Shown here: one piece after another, positions 53,341-62,900 of the stretch | Layout: each line of letters starts with the position of its first letter | How positions within the stretch are numbered: position 1 is the stretch's first letter | Assembly (NCBI GenBank): GCA_017307755.1 | Contig: JAFKGQ010000009.1 | Coordinates: 434,001 to 498,000 of the forward strand | DNA length: 64,000 nt | Reading direction: 5' to 3' | Source: Chitinophagaceae bacterium | Lineage (GTDB): Bacteria > Bacteroidota > Bacteroidia > Chitinophagales > Chitinophagaceae | Notes under the pieces: generated by a model | Database searches by the model: none | What the model was told of the DNA's origin: nothing | What the model saw: the letters and a program-made list of their open reading frames with translations, nothing else | Program-made: the position numbers and the translations under genes

Positions 53341-54312
53341 ATGACCAGTCACATGAGAAAACTAATCGTTTATGGTATTTTAGCTATGCTGGGAGCGGTT
53401 GTCCTGGTGAGTTTTACGCACAGGGGACGATCTGCTCCCATCGGGACAAAGGAACAACTGGGCGAAAAACTGTTCTTTGACCCCATTTTATCAAAAGATC
53501 GTACCATCAGTTGCGCCTCTTGTCACAAACCTGCATTTGGATTTGCGGATACTGCCCGGTTCAGCCGGGGAATAGGGGGGCAACTTACCACCAGGAATAC
53601 GCCATCGGCAACCAATCTGAGCGGCAGGCCCCGCTTTTTCTGGGACGGTAGAGCAAGCAGCCTGGAAGAACAGGCAATGGGTCCTATCACTTCAGCCGCA
53701 GAAATGGGTTTATCTATGGAGGAAGCTGTCCAACGACTCCGGCAGGAACCCGAATATGCGGAGGCTTTTGCGCGGCTTTATCATGCCCCTGTAGACAAGG
53801 AAAGCATCCTAAAGGCAATTGCAGCTTATGAACGCACCCTGGAGACGGCCAACAGCCCCTACGACCGATTTATCGGCGGGGATGAGAATGCATTGTCGGA
53901 CGCAGCTAAACGGGGCCGCCTGCTTTTTATCGGCAAGGCGAATTGCAACAATTGTCATTCGGGCGAAGACTTTACGGCCGACAGATTTAAAAACATCGGT
54001 CTCTACGACAATCATCAACTCAAAGATTCAGGACGTTATAATGCGACAAAGGACACGGGCCTGATCGGATTTTTTAAGATCCCCAGTTTAAGGAACGTGG
54101 CTATCACCGCCCCCTATATGCATAATGGAATGTTCGCAACCTTAAAGCAGGTGGTCGAATACTATAACAATCCTGATTCGGTGATTCGCGGCGGAGGAGG
54201 CGGCCACCGGGATCTCTCACTTAACCAACCACTGCACTTAAGCGAGGCCGAAGTATCCGATGTCGTCAGCTTTTTAGAGGCGCTGACAGATGACCGGTTT
54301 GCAAAAAAATAA
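53341..54312 (+). CDS. Di-haem cytochrome c peroxidase (CcpA/MauG family)
   Basis: A 323-residue exported di-haem protein. Two c-type haem attachment motifs are present: C-A-S-C-H (Cys58, Cys61, His62) and C-N-N-C-H (Cys202, Cys205, His206). The surrounding segments LGEKLFFDPILSKDRTISCASCHKPAFGFAD, RNTPSATNLSGRPRFFWDGRASSLEEQ and KIPSLRNVAITAPYMHNG are typical of bacterial cytochrome c peroxidases and MauG-like proteins, including the conserved YMHNG methionine loop. It would reduce hydrogen peroxide or oxidise a protein partner at the cell envelope. A second Met at codon 5 (53353) is an equally good start. The TonB receptor gene follows 46 bp downstream. Confidence 0.94.
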   Translation: MTSHMRKLIVYGILAMLGAVVLVSFTHRGRSAPIGTKEQLGEKLFFDPILSKDRTISCASCHKPAFGFADTARFSRGIGGQLTTRNTPSATNLSGRPRFFWDGRASSLEEQAMGPITSAAEMGLSMEEAVQRLRQEPEYAEAFARLYHAPVDKESILKAIAAYERTLETANSPYDRFIGGDENALSDAAKRGRLLFIGKANCNNCHSGEDFTADRFKNIGLYDNHQLKDSGRYNATKDTGLIGFFKIPSLRNVAITAPYMHNGMFATLKQVVEYYNNPDSVIRGGGGGHRDLSLNQPLHLSEAEVSDVVSFLEALTDDRFAKK

Positions 54313-54358
54313 CCCTCAAACGCACGTGTTCTTACTCATTTGACCAAAACTTAAGCTC

Positions 54359-57115
54359 ATGAAAAAAGGAATACTCTTTCTATTACTATCCATCGGCTTT
54401 TTAGCCGCAGCCAACGCGCAGCAACGTACCCTTACCGGAAAGCTTTTGTCTGCCGAGGACGGCAAGCCACTCGCCGGCGTTTCCATACTCGTCAAAGGCG
54501 CCGGTCGCGGAACCACCAGCCGGGAAGACGGAAGTTTTACCATTATTTTGCCCAATGTCAGCAGAGCCAAAAGCCTTGTTTTTTCCGCGATAGGATTTGA
54601 TACGAAAGAAATCCCGGTCCAGAGAGATAGCAATCAATTTAATGTCGTACTACAATCTGTCAGAACAGAACTTGATCAGGTGATCGTCGGCTCACGAAGC
54701 GCGCACAGGACAAAACTCTCTTCACCTGTGCCTGTGGACATCATTGATCTAAAACCCTTACAACAAAGCGCGCCGCAGGTAAGTCTTACCCAACTGCTGC
54801 AATACATTGCGCCATCCTTTCATTCTGTAAATGGAAGCAACGCCGGTGATGCAGGATCTGCCTTAAGTCTTGCCCAACTGCGCGGCCTTGGCGCTGACCA
54901 GGTACTGGTGCTTGTCAACGGCAAACGCCGGCACAAAAGCGCCAATGTCAACTATGGAGGACTTGGAAACGGGACCACCGGCTATGACCTCAACAGCCTT
55001 CCGACCGCCAGTATCGAACGTGTAGAGATACTCCGGGACGGCGCTGCAGCCCAATATGGCTCTGACGCCATTGCGGGCGTGATCAACATTGTGTTGAAGA
55101 AAAATACAGACGCGTTTACCATCACCTCTACCGGCAGCATTCGACGCCGGGGGGACGGCCAGACAACCCGTACAGGCGTCAATTACGGTATTAAACTGGG
55201 GGACAACGGCGGATATCTCAACGCTACCGCCGAATATGCGACCCAAGGCATATCCCTTCCTGCGGGCCGCGACAATGCAGGATTGTACAACGGCCCCATT
55301 TATGGCGGCGGCGCCAACACAAGAGGATATGATAATATCTATACCAAGGCAATAGACGATTCCATCCTCTCCAGCCGCGGTATCGACCGGCATTATTTCG
55401 ATCAACGCGGCGGTCCCAATAAGGCTAAAGATGCCCTGCTTTCGTTCAATCTTGCTTTGCCGCTGAGATCGGGTGGTCAAATCTATTCTTTTGGCGGACT
55501 GAGCAGCCGTAATTCCCAATTTACCGCAGTCTATCGTCTACCAGGATGGACTGCCCGCAACAATAATTTTATTTATCCTGACGGCTTTTTACCCGACATG
55601 GACAATAACGTCGTGGATAAATACCTGACCCTTGGGTTCAAAACCAGAATCCATGATTGGAATGTAGACCTCTCCAATGTGTATGGGAAAAACCGTTTTG
55701 GCAACAGAGTCTCCAACTCTTTGAATGCGAGCCTGGGTCTGAAAAGCCCCACCACCTTTGACGCCGGCAGTTACAATGCCAGTCAAAATACGACAAGTCT
55801 CGACATCGGGCGTTATTTTGACAAGGTGCTCAGCGGTTTGAACGTTGCTTTTGGTGCGCAGTACAGGGTTGAAACTTTCCAGATCATTGCAGGTGAAGCG
55901 GCATCCTATTCTAAAGGCGATCAGCGGACCATTTACGACATCGATACCACCACCGGAGGGATTACCTACTTATCGGATGCGGGTATTACTTCACTGAATG
56001 GCCTGAGTGCCGGATCGCAGATCCATGCAGGGTTCAGACCGGAAAACGCAGTCAACGTCAACCGCGCTGTAACGGCCGGGTATGCGGATGTAGAGCTCAA
56101 CCTGACTAAAGATTGGCTAGTCAGCGGTGCTGTCAGGCTCGAAAACTTCTCCGACTTCGGCAATGTCGACACCTATAAAGCCACCACCAGGTATAGCTTT
56201 GCCAAATGGCTGGCTATCCGGGGATCCTACAATACAGGATTCAGGGCGCCCGATCTTGCCCAGAGCTATTATACTTCTACTTCCACTACCTTCCAGCAAG
56301 GCCGGGGCATAGATATCTTAACAGCCTCTAACCAGAGTGCTGCTGCGCGCGCACTGAATATACCTAAACTCTCTCCCGAAAGGTCCAAGGGTATTACTGC
56401 GGGTATCACTTCCCAGCCTATATCCAACCTGGAGTTTTCCGCCGATGCCTATCTGATCGATGTCAACAACCGCATTGGCAACACGGGAAACTTTTCTGCC
56501 TCAGATACGAAATTGCCTGCGGATGTCCGCCTATTGTTTCAACAAACCGGCGCAGCGCAAGCCAACTTCTTTTACAATGAATTTTCGACAAGAACAAAGG
56601 GTATTGAGATCACCAGCAGCTACCGTCTTAGGGCGGCAAACGGCATCATCACATTTTTGGCAGGGGCTAATATTTCGAGCAATACAGTCAGAAGCGTGAA
56701 CAGACCAAAAGGATTGGATACGGCTTATAACGTGGTTATTTTCAGCCCTGCTGAGCGCGCCCGTGTAACGACCAATATTCCGGCCACTAAGATCACCCTG
56801 CAGGGCATTTATAACATCGGTCGCTTCAATTTTTTGGCCAGAACGGTTTATTTCGGCAAAGTCACTACAGCTAGTGCGTTGACCAGCACGACTTATTTTT
56901 ATCAGCGGTTAAAACCGATCTGGGTTACCGACCTTTCCATCGGCTACAAGATCAGCGAAAATTTTGAAGCCGTTGCCGGCGCCAACAATGTTTTTAACGT
57001 TGTCGGGGATTATACGGACCCGGCCATATCGGGGCTTAGAAACCCAACAGTAGCAGGCATTCAGAATGGCAATGCGGGGGTCCAGCCCTTTATCAGGGTT
57101 ACCGCACATCTATGA
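54359..57115 (+). CDS. TonB-dependent receptor (siderophore/metal type, no STN, no SusD)
   Basis: A 918-residue outer-membrane receptor. A signal peptide (MKKGILFLLLSIGFLAAANAQ) is followed by a carboxypeptidase-regulatory-like domain (about 23-100, TLTGKLLSAEDGKPLAGVSIL), then a plug with LDQVIVGSRS, LRGLGADQVLVLVNGKRRHKS and IERVEILRDGAAAQYGSDAIAGVINIVLK, the classical pattern of TonB receptors for metal chelates or cobalamin-like ligands rather than SusC. The barrel ends QPFIRVTAHL. No STN domain, so no FecR signalling is expected. It is downstream of the peroxidase and upstream of a DUF4397-like lipoprotein. The ligand could be haem, iron or copper complex, or something else; the sequence does not decide. 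Confidence 0.93.
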   Translation: MKKGILFLLLSIGFLAAANAQQRTLTGKLLSAEDGKPLAGVSILVKGAGRGTTSREDGSFTIILPNVSRAKSLVFSAIGFDTKEIPVQRDSNQFNVVLQSVRTELDQVIVGSRSAHRTKLSSPVPVDIIDLKPLQQSAPQVSLTQLLQYIAPSFHSVNGSNAGDAGSALSLAQLRGLGADQVLVLVNGKRRHKSANVNYGGLGNGTTGYDLNSLPTASIERVEILRDGAAAQYGSDAIAGVINIVLKKNTDAFTITSTGSIRRRGDGQTTRTGVNYGIKLGDNGGYLNATAEYATQGISLPAGRDNAGLYNGPIYGGGANTRGYDNIYTKAIDDSILSSRGIDRHYFDQRGGPNKAKDALLSFNLALPLRSGGQIYSFGGLSSRNSQFTAVYRLPGWTARNNNFIYPDGFLPDMDNNVVDKYLTLGFKTRIHDWNVDLSNVYGKNRFGNRVSNSLNASLGLKSPTTFDAGSYNASQNTTSLDIGRYFDKVLSGLNVAFGAQYRVETFQIIAGEAASYSKGDQRTIYDIDTTTGGITYLSDAGITSLNGLSAGSQIHAGFRPENAVNVNRAVTAGYADVELNLTKDWLVSGAVRLENFSDFGNVDTYKATTRYSFAKWLAIRGSYNTGFRAPDLAQSYYTSTSTTFQQGRGIDILTASNQSAAARALNIPKLSPERSKGITAGITSQPISNLEFSADAYLIDVNNRIGNTGNFSASDTKLPADVRLLFQQTGAAQANFFYNEFSTRTKGIEITSSYRLRAANGIITFLAGANISSNTVRSVNRPKGLDTAYNVVIFSPAERARVTTNIPATKITLQGIYNIGRFNFLARTVYFGKVTTASALTSTTYFYQRLKPIWVTDLSIGYKISENFEAVAGANNVFNVVGDYTDPAISGLRNPTVAGIQNGNAGVQPFIRVTAHL

Positions 57116-57160
57116 CTCATTATCGCCCGCAATTCTTCAATCGCATAAAACTCTATAATC

Positions 57161-57958
57161 ATGCTGATAAAATCATTACCTGTATATCTAATATTACTTG
57201 TTCTGGGCAGTTGCAAAAAGACAGATTATCTGGATATTAATGCAGCCAACCGGCCGTCCCTCACGGCCAGGATCAGCTTTGTCAATGCGCGCCCTGTCAA
57301 TACCGACCTTTACTTCTGGACATTCACGACAAAGGTGACCGCTGCACCTGTTGCCCTCAATACCGCCTCCGGCTATCTGGATGCACAATATGGCAGCGTA
57401 CAGATCAATGTCACACAGAGCAGCGGGACTTCCTATATTGTGTCCAGGGAATTTGGCAACAGTGCGACATTCAGCGCGTCAGGCGGTCCCAACGGGCCTA
57501 TTGCAACATACTACCATACTGTGTTTGCGGCTCGCACAGCCGATGGACTGAAAGACTCTCTTGTCCTATTCTATGATGATCTAACGCCACCTCCTGCAGG
57601 CAAGGCAAAGATCCGTTTTATTCATTTTGCAAATGGGCTTGCACCCGTCGATCTTGTCAGCACCTCCGGCGGTGACAATACCGTCTTTGCAGGAGTCGCT
57701 TATGGTTGGGCAGGCAATGAAGTGCTATCTTCCCCGACTGTCAATGTTTGGTCGTTAGGGCCATTTGTCACGATAAATGCGGGTAAACCCGGATTTACCC
57801 TCAGGTCAACTACCACGAAGGCGACGATCGCGCTTACGGACGACCAGATAAGCAATCTCACGCTGCAGGATGGAAAAATTTACACCATCTTTCTAAATAG
57901 TATTCCCGGGACCACCGGACAATTCGGAGCGTATGTGCTGACGCAGCCGGCTTTATAG
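57161..57958 (+). CDS. DUF4397-like lipoprotein
   Basis: A 265-residue predicted lipoprotein (lipobox LGSC, Cys18 followed by K-K). The central part has a DUF4397 appearance: ARISFVNARPVNTDLYFW (first strand), KAKIRFIHFANGLAPVDLV (second repeat) and the C-terminal LQDGKIYTIFLNSIPGTTG. These are Ig-like beta-sandwich domains common on Bacteroidota surfaces, of unknown function. It follows the TonB receptor by 45 bp and is the last gene of the operon, ending 34 bp before a strong terminator hairpin. Placement next to a SusD-less receptor suggests it may be that receptor's surface partner, which is inference. Confidence 0.8.
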   Translation: MLIKSLPVYLILLVLGSCKKTDYLDINAANRPSLTARISFVNARPVNTDLYFWTFTTKVTAAPVALNTASGYLDAQYGSVQINVTQSSGTSYIVSREFGNSATFSASGGPNGPIATYYHTVFAARTADGLKDSLVLFYDDLTPPPAGKAKIRFIHFANGLAPVDLVSTSGGDNTVFAGVAYGWAGNEVLSSPTVNVWSLGPFVTINAGKPGFTLRSTTTKATIALTDDQISNLTLQDGKIYTIFLNSIPGTTGQFGAYVLTQPAL

Positions 57959-57992
57959 GATTGAGAGGCTGATTTTTTGAATCTGAAATGAG

Positions 57993-58021
57993 AAAACCCA
58001 CGCCTAGCGTGGGTTTTTTTT
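57993..58021 (+). terminator. Rho-independent terminator of the redox operon
   Basis: An 11-bp perfect stem (AAAACCCACGC at 57993-58003 pairing with GCGTGGGTTTT at 58007-58017), a 3-base loop CTA, and a run of eight T (58014-58021). It lies 35 bp after the DUF4397 gene. Because the stem is nearly symmetrical with A-run and T-run it could work in both directions. Confidence 0.92.
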
Positions 58022-58059
58022 CCCGCCATTTTTCCTACATTTACCTCTCATCACCGCTG

Positions 58060-58653
58060 ATGCTGGAATATATGATCCATACCGACCCCGATCTTTTTGC
58101 CCGTATTGCGGAGGGTGATGAGCGCGCTTTTCATGCCTTTTTTGAAAAATACAAGAACAAGCTTTATTATTTCTTTCTCGAGATGACTGGGCTCCAATCT
58201 GCTGCAGAAGAGTGTGTTCAGGACGTTTTTCTGAGGCTCTGGGTCAGCCGGAGATCACTGGTTGGAGTAGATAGACCAGACGGCTACCTCTTTATCATGG
58301 CGAGAAACCGGGGTCTGGATTTTATAAAACAGGCCGGGCGTGAACGTGCGCTTCTAAAAAGTCTTGCCGAACAGACTCCCTGGGCGGAACGGAGTACTGA
58401 AGAGACCCTCCAGTACAGGGAAAGCCGCGAGCTCCTTCAAAAGGCTTTAACCCTTCTTCCGCAACAGCAACAAAAGGTCTATATCCTGAGCAAGCTGGAA
58501 GGGTTTTCCAGGGAGGAGATTGCCCTGCAGTTGGATATCTCCGCCAATACGGTAAAAAATCATCTTTCAGAGGCGGTGAAAAGTGTCCGCGAATTCATGG
58601 AAGAACAGGGTGGTATCGTCCTAACGATCCTGGTGTGGTCGTTCTGGAAATAA
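58060..58653 (+). CDS. ECF-type RNA polymerase sigma-70 factor
   Basis: A 197-residue ECF sigma factor. The open frame extends up to 57988, but that upstream part is the terminator hairpin, so the start must be at ATG 58060 or 58072. Region 2 is at about residues 15-85 (IAEGDERAFHAFFEKYKNKLYYFFLEMTG, AEECVQDVFLRLWVSR, PDGYLFIMARNRGLDFI) and region 4 at about 125-180 (LTLLPQQQQKVYILSKLEGFSREEIALQLDISANTVKNHLSEA). A -7-like TACATTTA lies at 58036-58043 (one mismatch). The fecR gene begins 52 bp downstream, and the STN-SusC and SusD genes follow, giving the complete sigma/anti-sigma/transducer set. Confidence 0.94.
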   Translation: MLEYMIHTDPDLFARIAEGDERAFHAFFEKYKNKLYYFFLEMTGLQSAAEECVQDVFLRLWVSRRSLVGVDRPDGYLFIMARNRGLDFIKQAGRERALLKSLAEQTPWAERSTEETLQYRESRELLQKALTLLPQQQQKVYILSKLEGFSREEIALQLDISANTVKNHLSEAVKSVREFMEEQGGIVLTILVWSFWK

Positions 58654-58705
58654 TTTTTACCGCGACTGGTACATTTCTGCCCGACCCAAGTCCTTGTATA
58701 AGACC

Positions 58706-59848
58706 ATGGATAAAAATCTTCAACGATATTGGGATTTGTTAGCGCTGTATGCGGAACAACGGTGCAGTCCTGCCGAGAGGAGGGAATTGGAGACATTGAT
58801 CCGTGATAGCTGGGATCAGAGCCCGATGGACCATTCCGCCCCGGAAGTAGATTGGTCAATGGTATATGCCCGCATCCACCCGCAGGTCCGGCAGTCTTTG
58901 CCGCGAAGGATGGGGTGGCGCCGTATGATCGCTGCTGCTGCCGTCCTGATCCTGTTTTTGGGCGGAACCTGGCTTTATCATCGATCGGCTCCATTAAATG
59001 TTACCGCCACCGGCAGCCAGAAAGAACGTTTTCACAATGATATAGCTGCCGGCGGAAACAAAGCCGTCCTTACCCTGGCAGGAGGGCAAAAGCTGGTCCT
59101 CGATAGTCTTGTCAATGGCGAGATCGCCCGGCAGGGAGGGGCGTCAATCCATAAGAAGGTTGATGGTGAGATCATTTATTCCGGCGCCGTCCCTTCCAAC
59201 GAAGCCCTATCCTATAATACACTTTCTACGCCCCGTGGGGGAAAATACCAGCTGACCCTGCCAGACGGTACGAAGGTCTGGCTCAATGCTGCCTCCTCGA
59301 TCACCTATCCGGTGGCTTTCCGGGGTGCGGAACGCAAAGTGAGCATCACTGGCGAGGCTTATTTTGAAGTCGCTGTCAATAAGAGCCGGCCCTTCCAGGT
59401 GGATATGGGTAAAGGTGTTACTACGGAGGTCCTGGGAACTACTTTTGACATTAATGTGTATTCCGATGAACCGGTCTTAAAGACGACCCTGGTCGAGGGC
59501 GCAGTAAATGTTCGGACAGCTGCCGGAACAAAACTGTTACAGCCGGGCCAGGAAGCGGAGATTACCCGCCAGGGGGAGGTTGTTACAACGGTGACCTCTG
59601 TCAACACGGAAAATACTACTGCCTGGATCAGGGATGAATTCTTTTTTCAGAAGACGAATATAGAAGAGATGATGCGTCAGATCGCCCGATGGTATGACGT
59701 GGAAGTCGTTTACCAGGGCAAACCCAAAACACAGTTTGTCGGCTCGATACCCCGGAGTATCAGCGCAGCCAGCTTGTTCAAAGTGCTCGAAGCTACAGGA
59801 GGTGTCCATTTTATCATTGAAGGAAAAAAAATCACCGTTATGCCATAG
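58706..59848 (+). CDS. FecR-family anti-sigma factor
   Basis: A 380-residue FecR protein. ATG 58706 (MDKNLQRYWDLLALYAEQRCS) is preferred over a TTG four codons upstream. The cytoplasmic sigma-binding N-terminus covers about 1-72, followed by one transmembrane helix at about 75-92 (MIAAAAVLILFLGGTWLY). The periplasmic part has a DUF4880-less extended linker, the FecR domain at about 175-270 (LSTPRGGKYQLTLPDGTKVWLNAAS) and the DUF4974-like C-terminal domain at about 305-378 (FFQKTNIEEMMRQIARWYDVEVVYQG). It should hold the sigma factor encoded upstream until the STN domain of the downstream SusC signals. Confidence 0.95.
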   Translation: MDKNLQRYWDLLALYAEQRCSPAERRELETLIRDSWDQSPMDHSAPEVDWSMVYARIHPQVRQSLPRRMGWRRMIAAAAVLILFLGGTWLYHRSAPLNVTATGSQKERFHNDIAAGGNKAVLTLAGGQKLVLDSLVNGEIARQGGASIHKKVDGEIIYSGAVPSNEALSYNTLSTPRGGKYQLTLPDGTKVWLNAASSITYPVAFRGAERKVSITGEAYFEVAVNKSRPFQVDMGKGVTTEVLGTTFDINVYSDEPVLKTTLVEGAVNVRTAAGTKLLQPGQEAEITRQGEVVTTVTSVNTENTTAWIRDEFFFQKTNIEEMMRQIARWYDVEVVYQGKPKTQFVGSIPRSISAASLFKVLEATGGVHFIIEGKKITVMP

Positions 59849-59992
59849 ACCGTAAAAATTTATTGGCCAGATCGATGGGGAACCAAAAGAAAGCCGGAGG
59901 TGCAGCGAACACCCCCAGCCGTATTTGGGCTTACCCAGTAGTTCAATCGTTGCGCGACTGCTTTATTGTTAAAACCCAAACACTGTAAAAGT

Positions 59993-62900
59993 ATGCATTT
60001 TAAGGCTCTTTTTATTCCCGGCTTGCGCCGCGGACTAACCAAAACTATGCGGGTCATGCACATCACCGCTATCATCCTCCTGACCGTCTGCCTGCAGGTA
60101 GGTGCCACGGGCTTTGCTCAGCCGATCACTCTGACTGAGAAGAACGCTTCTCTCGCACAGGTGCTGACGAAGATCCAGCGACAGACCGACTTCCATTTTA
60201 TGTACACCATCGATCAGCTACAAAAAGCCCGGCCGATTGATATCTCGGTGACGGCTGCGGGCATCGACCAGGTGTTGGCCATCTGTTTTAGGGACCAGCC
60301 GTTTACTTATACTATTATTGAAAGGATCGTGGTCGTAACACCCCGTTCGTTATCTGTCGATCGGAAAGTAGAAAATGTTCTGCCTCCCCCTACAGCTGTT
60401 TCCGGGCGTATCCTCGACACGGATGGCGAACCGCTTTCCGGGGCTTCTGTTTCCGTAAAAGGGTCGAAAACATCGGTGTCTACGGATGGGAATGGACGGT
60501 TCTCGATAAAAGCTTCCGAGGGCGAAGTGTTGGTGATCTCTTATATCGGCTATCTCGGGCGGGAGGTGAAGGTTACATCGGCTATTCTCGGGTCTTCGGA
60601 TCGTCAGACCTTTATCATCAGTCTGGAAAGATCGCTCAGCAGGCTGGATGAGGTACAGATCATTGGCTATGGTACTACGACCCAACGATATAATGTAGGT
60701 TCGGTGACAAAGATAACGGCTGCGGATATTGAAAAACAGCCGGTTTCCAACTTGTTGGCGACGTTGGCGGGAAGGGTGCCGGGAATGGTCGTTACACAAT
60801 CCAGTGGTGTTCCGGGGTCGTCCTTCCAGGTCCAGGTCCGCGGACAAAATACACTGGCATCCAGTCCATTTGGATCCATTGGAATGGGGAATTATGCTCC
60901 TGTGCCTGACAATCCGCTGTTCCTTATCGATGGAGTGCTGTTCGCTCCACAAAACAACAATGTCAATCAACTGGAATCTATTGCCTCCCCTGGTAGAAAT
61001 TTTAAATACGGGAATCCTTATGGCGGAATAAGTCCTTTTAGTTCCATCAACCCGGCAGATATCGAAAGTGTTGAAGTTTTAAGGGATGCGGATGCGACGG
61101 CCATTTATGGCTCAAGAGCCTCCAATGGCGTTATTCTTATTACTACGAAAAAAGGCAAAGCCGGTAAGACCAAATTATCCGGCAACCTGTATACGGGTCT
61201 GAGCAGGGTTGGTCATACCATGGAAATGATGAATATCGATCAGTACCGGGACATGAGAAAGCAGGCTGTTAAGAACGACAATTTTACAGCATTGCTGACT
61301 AATCCTGCCGTCTCCTTTATTTTTGCCGACCTCATCGCCTGGGATTCCACAAGGAACATCAACTGGAAAGATTACTTTGTTGGCAACACCGCCAGATCCG
61401 GTGATGCGAATCTGACCCTCTCCGGAGGAAATACGAGTACGCAATTTCTGATTGGAGCCGGCTATCATAAGGAAACCTTTATTTTCCCTGGGGATTATGC
61501 CTATTATAGAGGATCCATTAATTCCAATCTACAACATATCTCTTCGGATAGGAAGTTTTCTATCAACCTGACTACGATGTATGGATTTGATCAAAACAAC
61601 AGCTCTGGAACAACCAATGCGAATGCCTTATTTACATTGCCTCCCAACCACCCGGATTTCCTCGATGATCAGGGCAATCTCATCTGGAGCTATAAGGGGG
61701 TTAAGTTTGAGACGAATCCGATGTCCTATTTGAAGCAGACCTATGCCGTCAACAAAAGTAGTTTGAACAGCAGTTTATATATCAGCTATAAGGTTTTGGA
61801 TGGACTTTCGATCAGCACCAGATTTGGATACAGCACGAATTATACAAAAGAGCATAGTACGAGCCCCAAAAACTCTCTGGATCCTACGAGTTCTTTTGCG
61901 GTGTCAGGAGCCGGCTTTACCAGTAATCAATACATCAGCTGGAATATAGAGCCTCAAGCCGAATACCGCCGTCTTTTATCAAAAGGACAGCTTTCTGTCC
62001 TGGTCGGAAGCACCTTTCAGAAGTCAATAAACAATGCCACTAACGTGTATGGAAGTAACTACCCCAACGATCTGCTGTTGGGTTCTATAACAGCGGCAGG
62101 GACGATAACCAATACGGATCTCAACAGCCTGTATAAATATTCGGGTCTGTTTGGAAGGGTGAATTATATCTGGGATAAAGAATTTATACTCAATCTCAGT
62201 GCCAGAAGGGATGGCTCAAGCCGTTTTGGACCGGGGCGGCAATTCGGGGATTTTGGGTCACTAGGGGGCGGCTGGATTTTTTCGGAGCAAAAATTGATAA
62301 AGAAAGACTTCTCCTTTTTAAGTTATGGTAAGCTGAGAGGAAGTTATGGTACGACGGGGACAGATAATGGTACGGATTATGACTATCTGTCCAATTGGCA
62401 GCCATTGCCCTATCCTTATCAAAATATCGGGGGCAGCTATAGCCCGGTGAATTTATATAATCCGAATTATAACTGGGCCGTGACAAAAAAAATCGAAGTG
62501 GGATTGGAGATAGGCCTGTTCAAGGATCGGATACTGGCCTCGGCCACCTGGTATCGGAGCAGGTCGAGCAACCAACTGATAGCCTATATCTTACCCAATC
62601 AGACGGGATTTGGCAGCGTCAAACAGAATTTCAATGCGACCATTCAAAATTCGGGATGGGAAATACAGCTCAATTCAACAAACATCCGGACGGATCATTT
62701 TACCTGGATCTCATCTCTGATCCTGACCATACCCTCCAACAAACTGATAAAATTCCCCGGTATCGAGCAATCCAGTTATAATAATACTTATCAGGTAGGC
62801 CGGTCGTTATCTAATTTAAGACTGTATAATTATTGGGGCGTTAATGATACTACCGGACAGTTCCAGTTCCTGACCCAAAAAAAGGAGCGGACCTACAATC

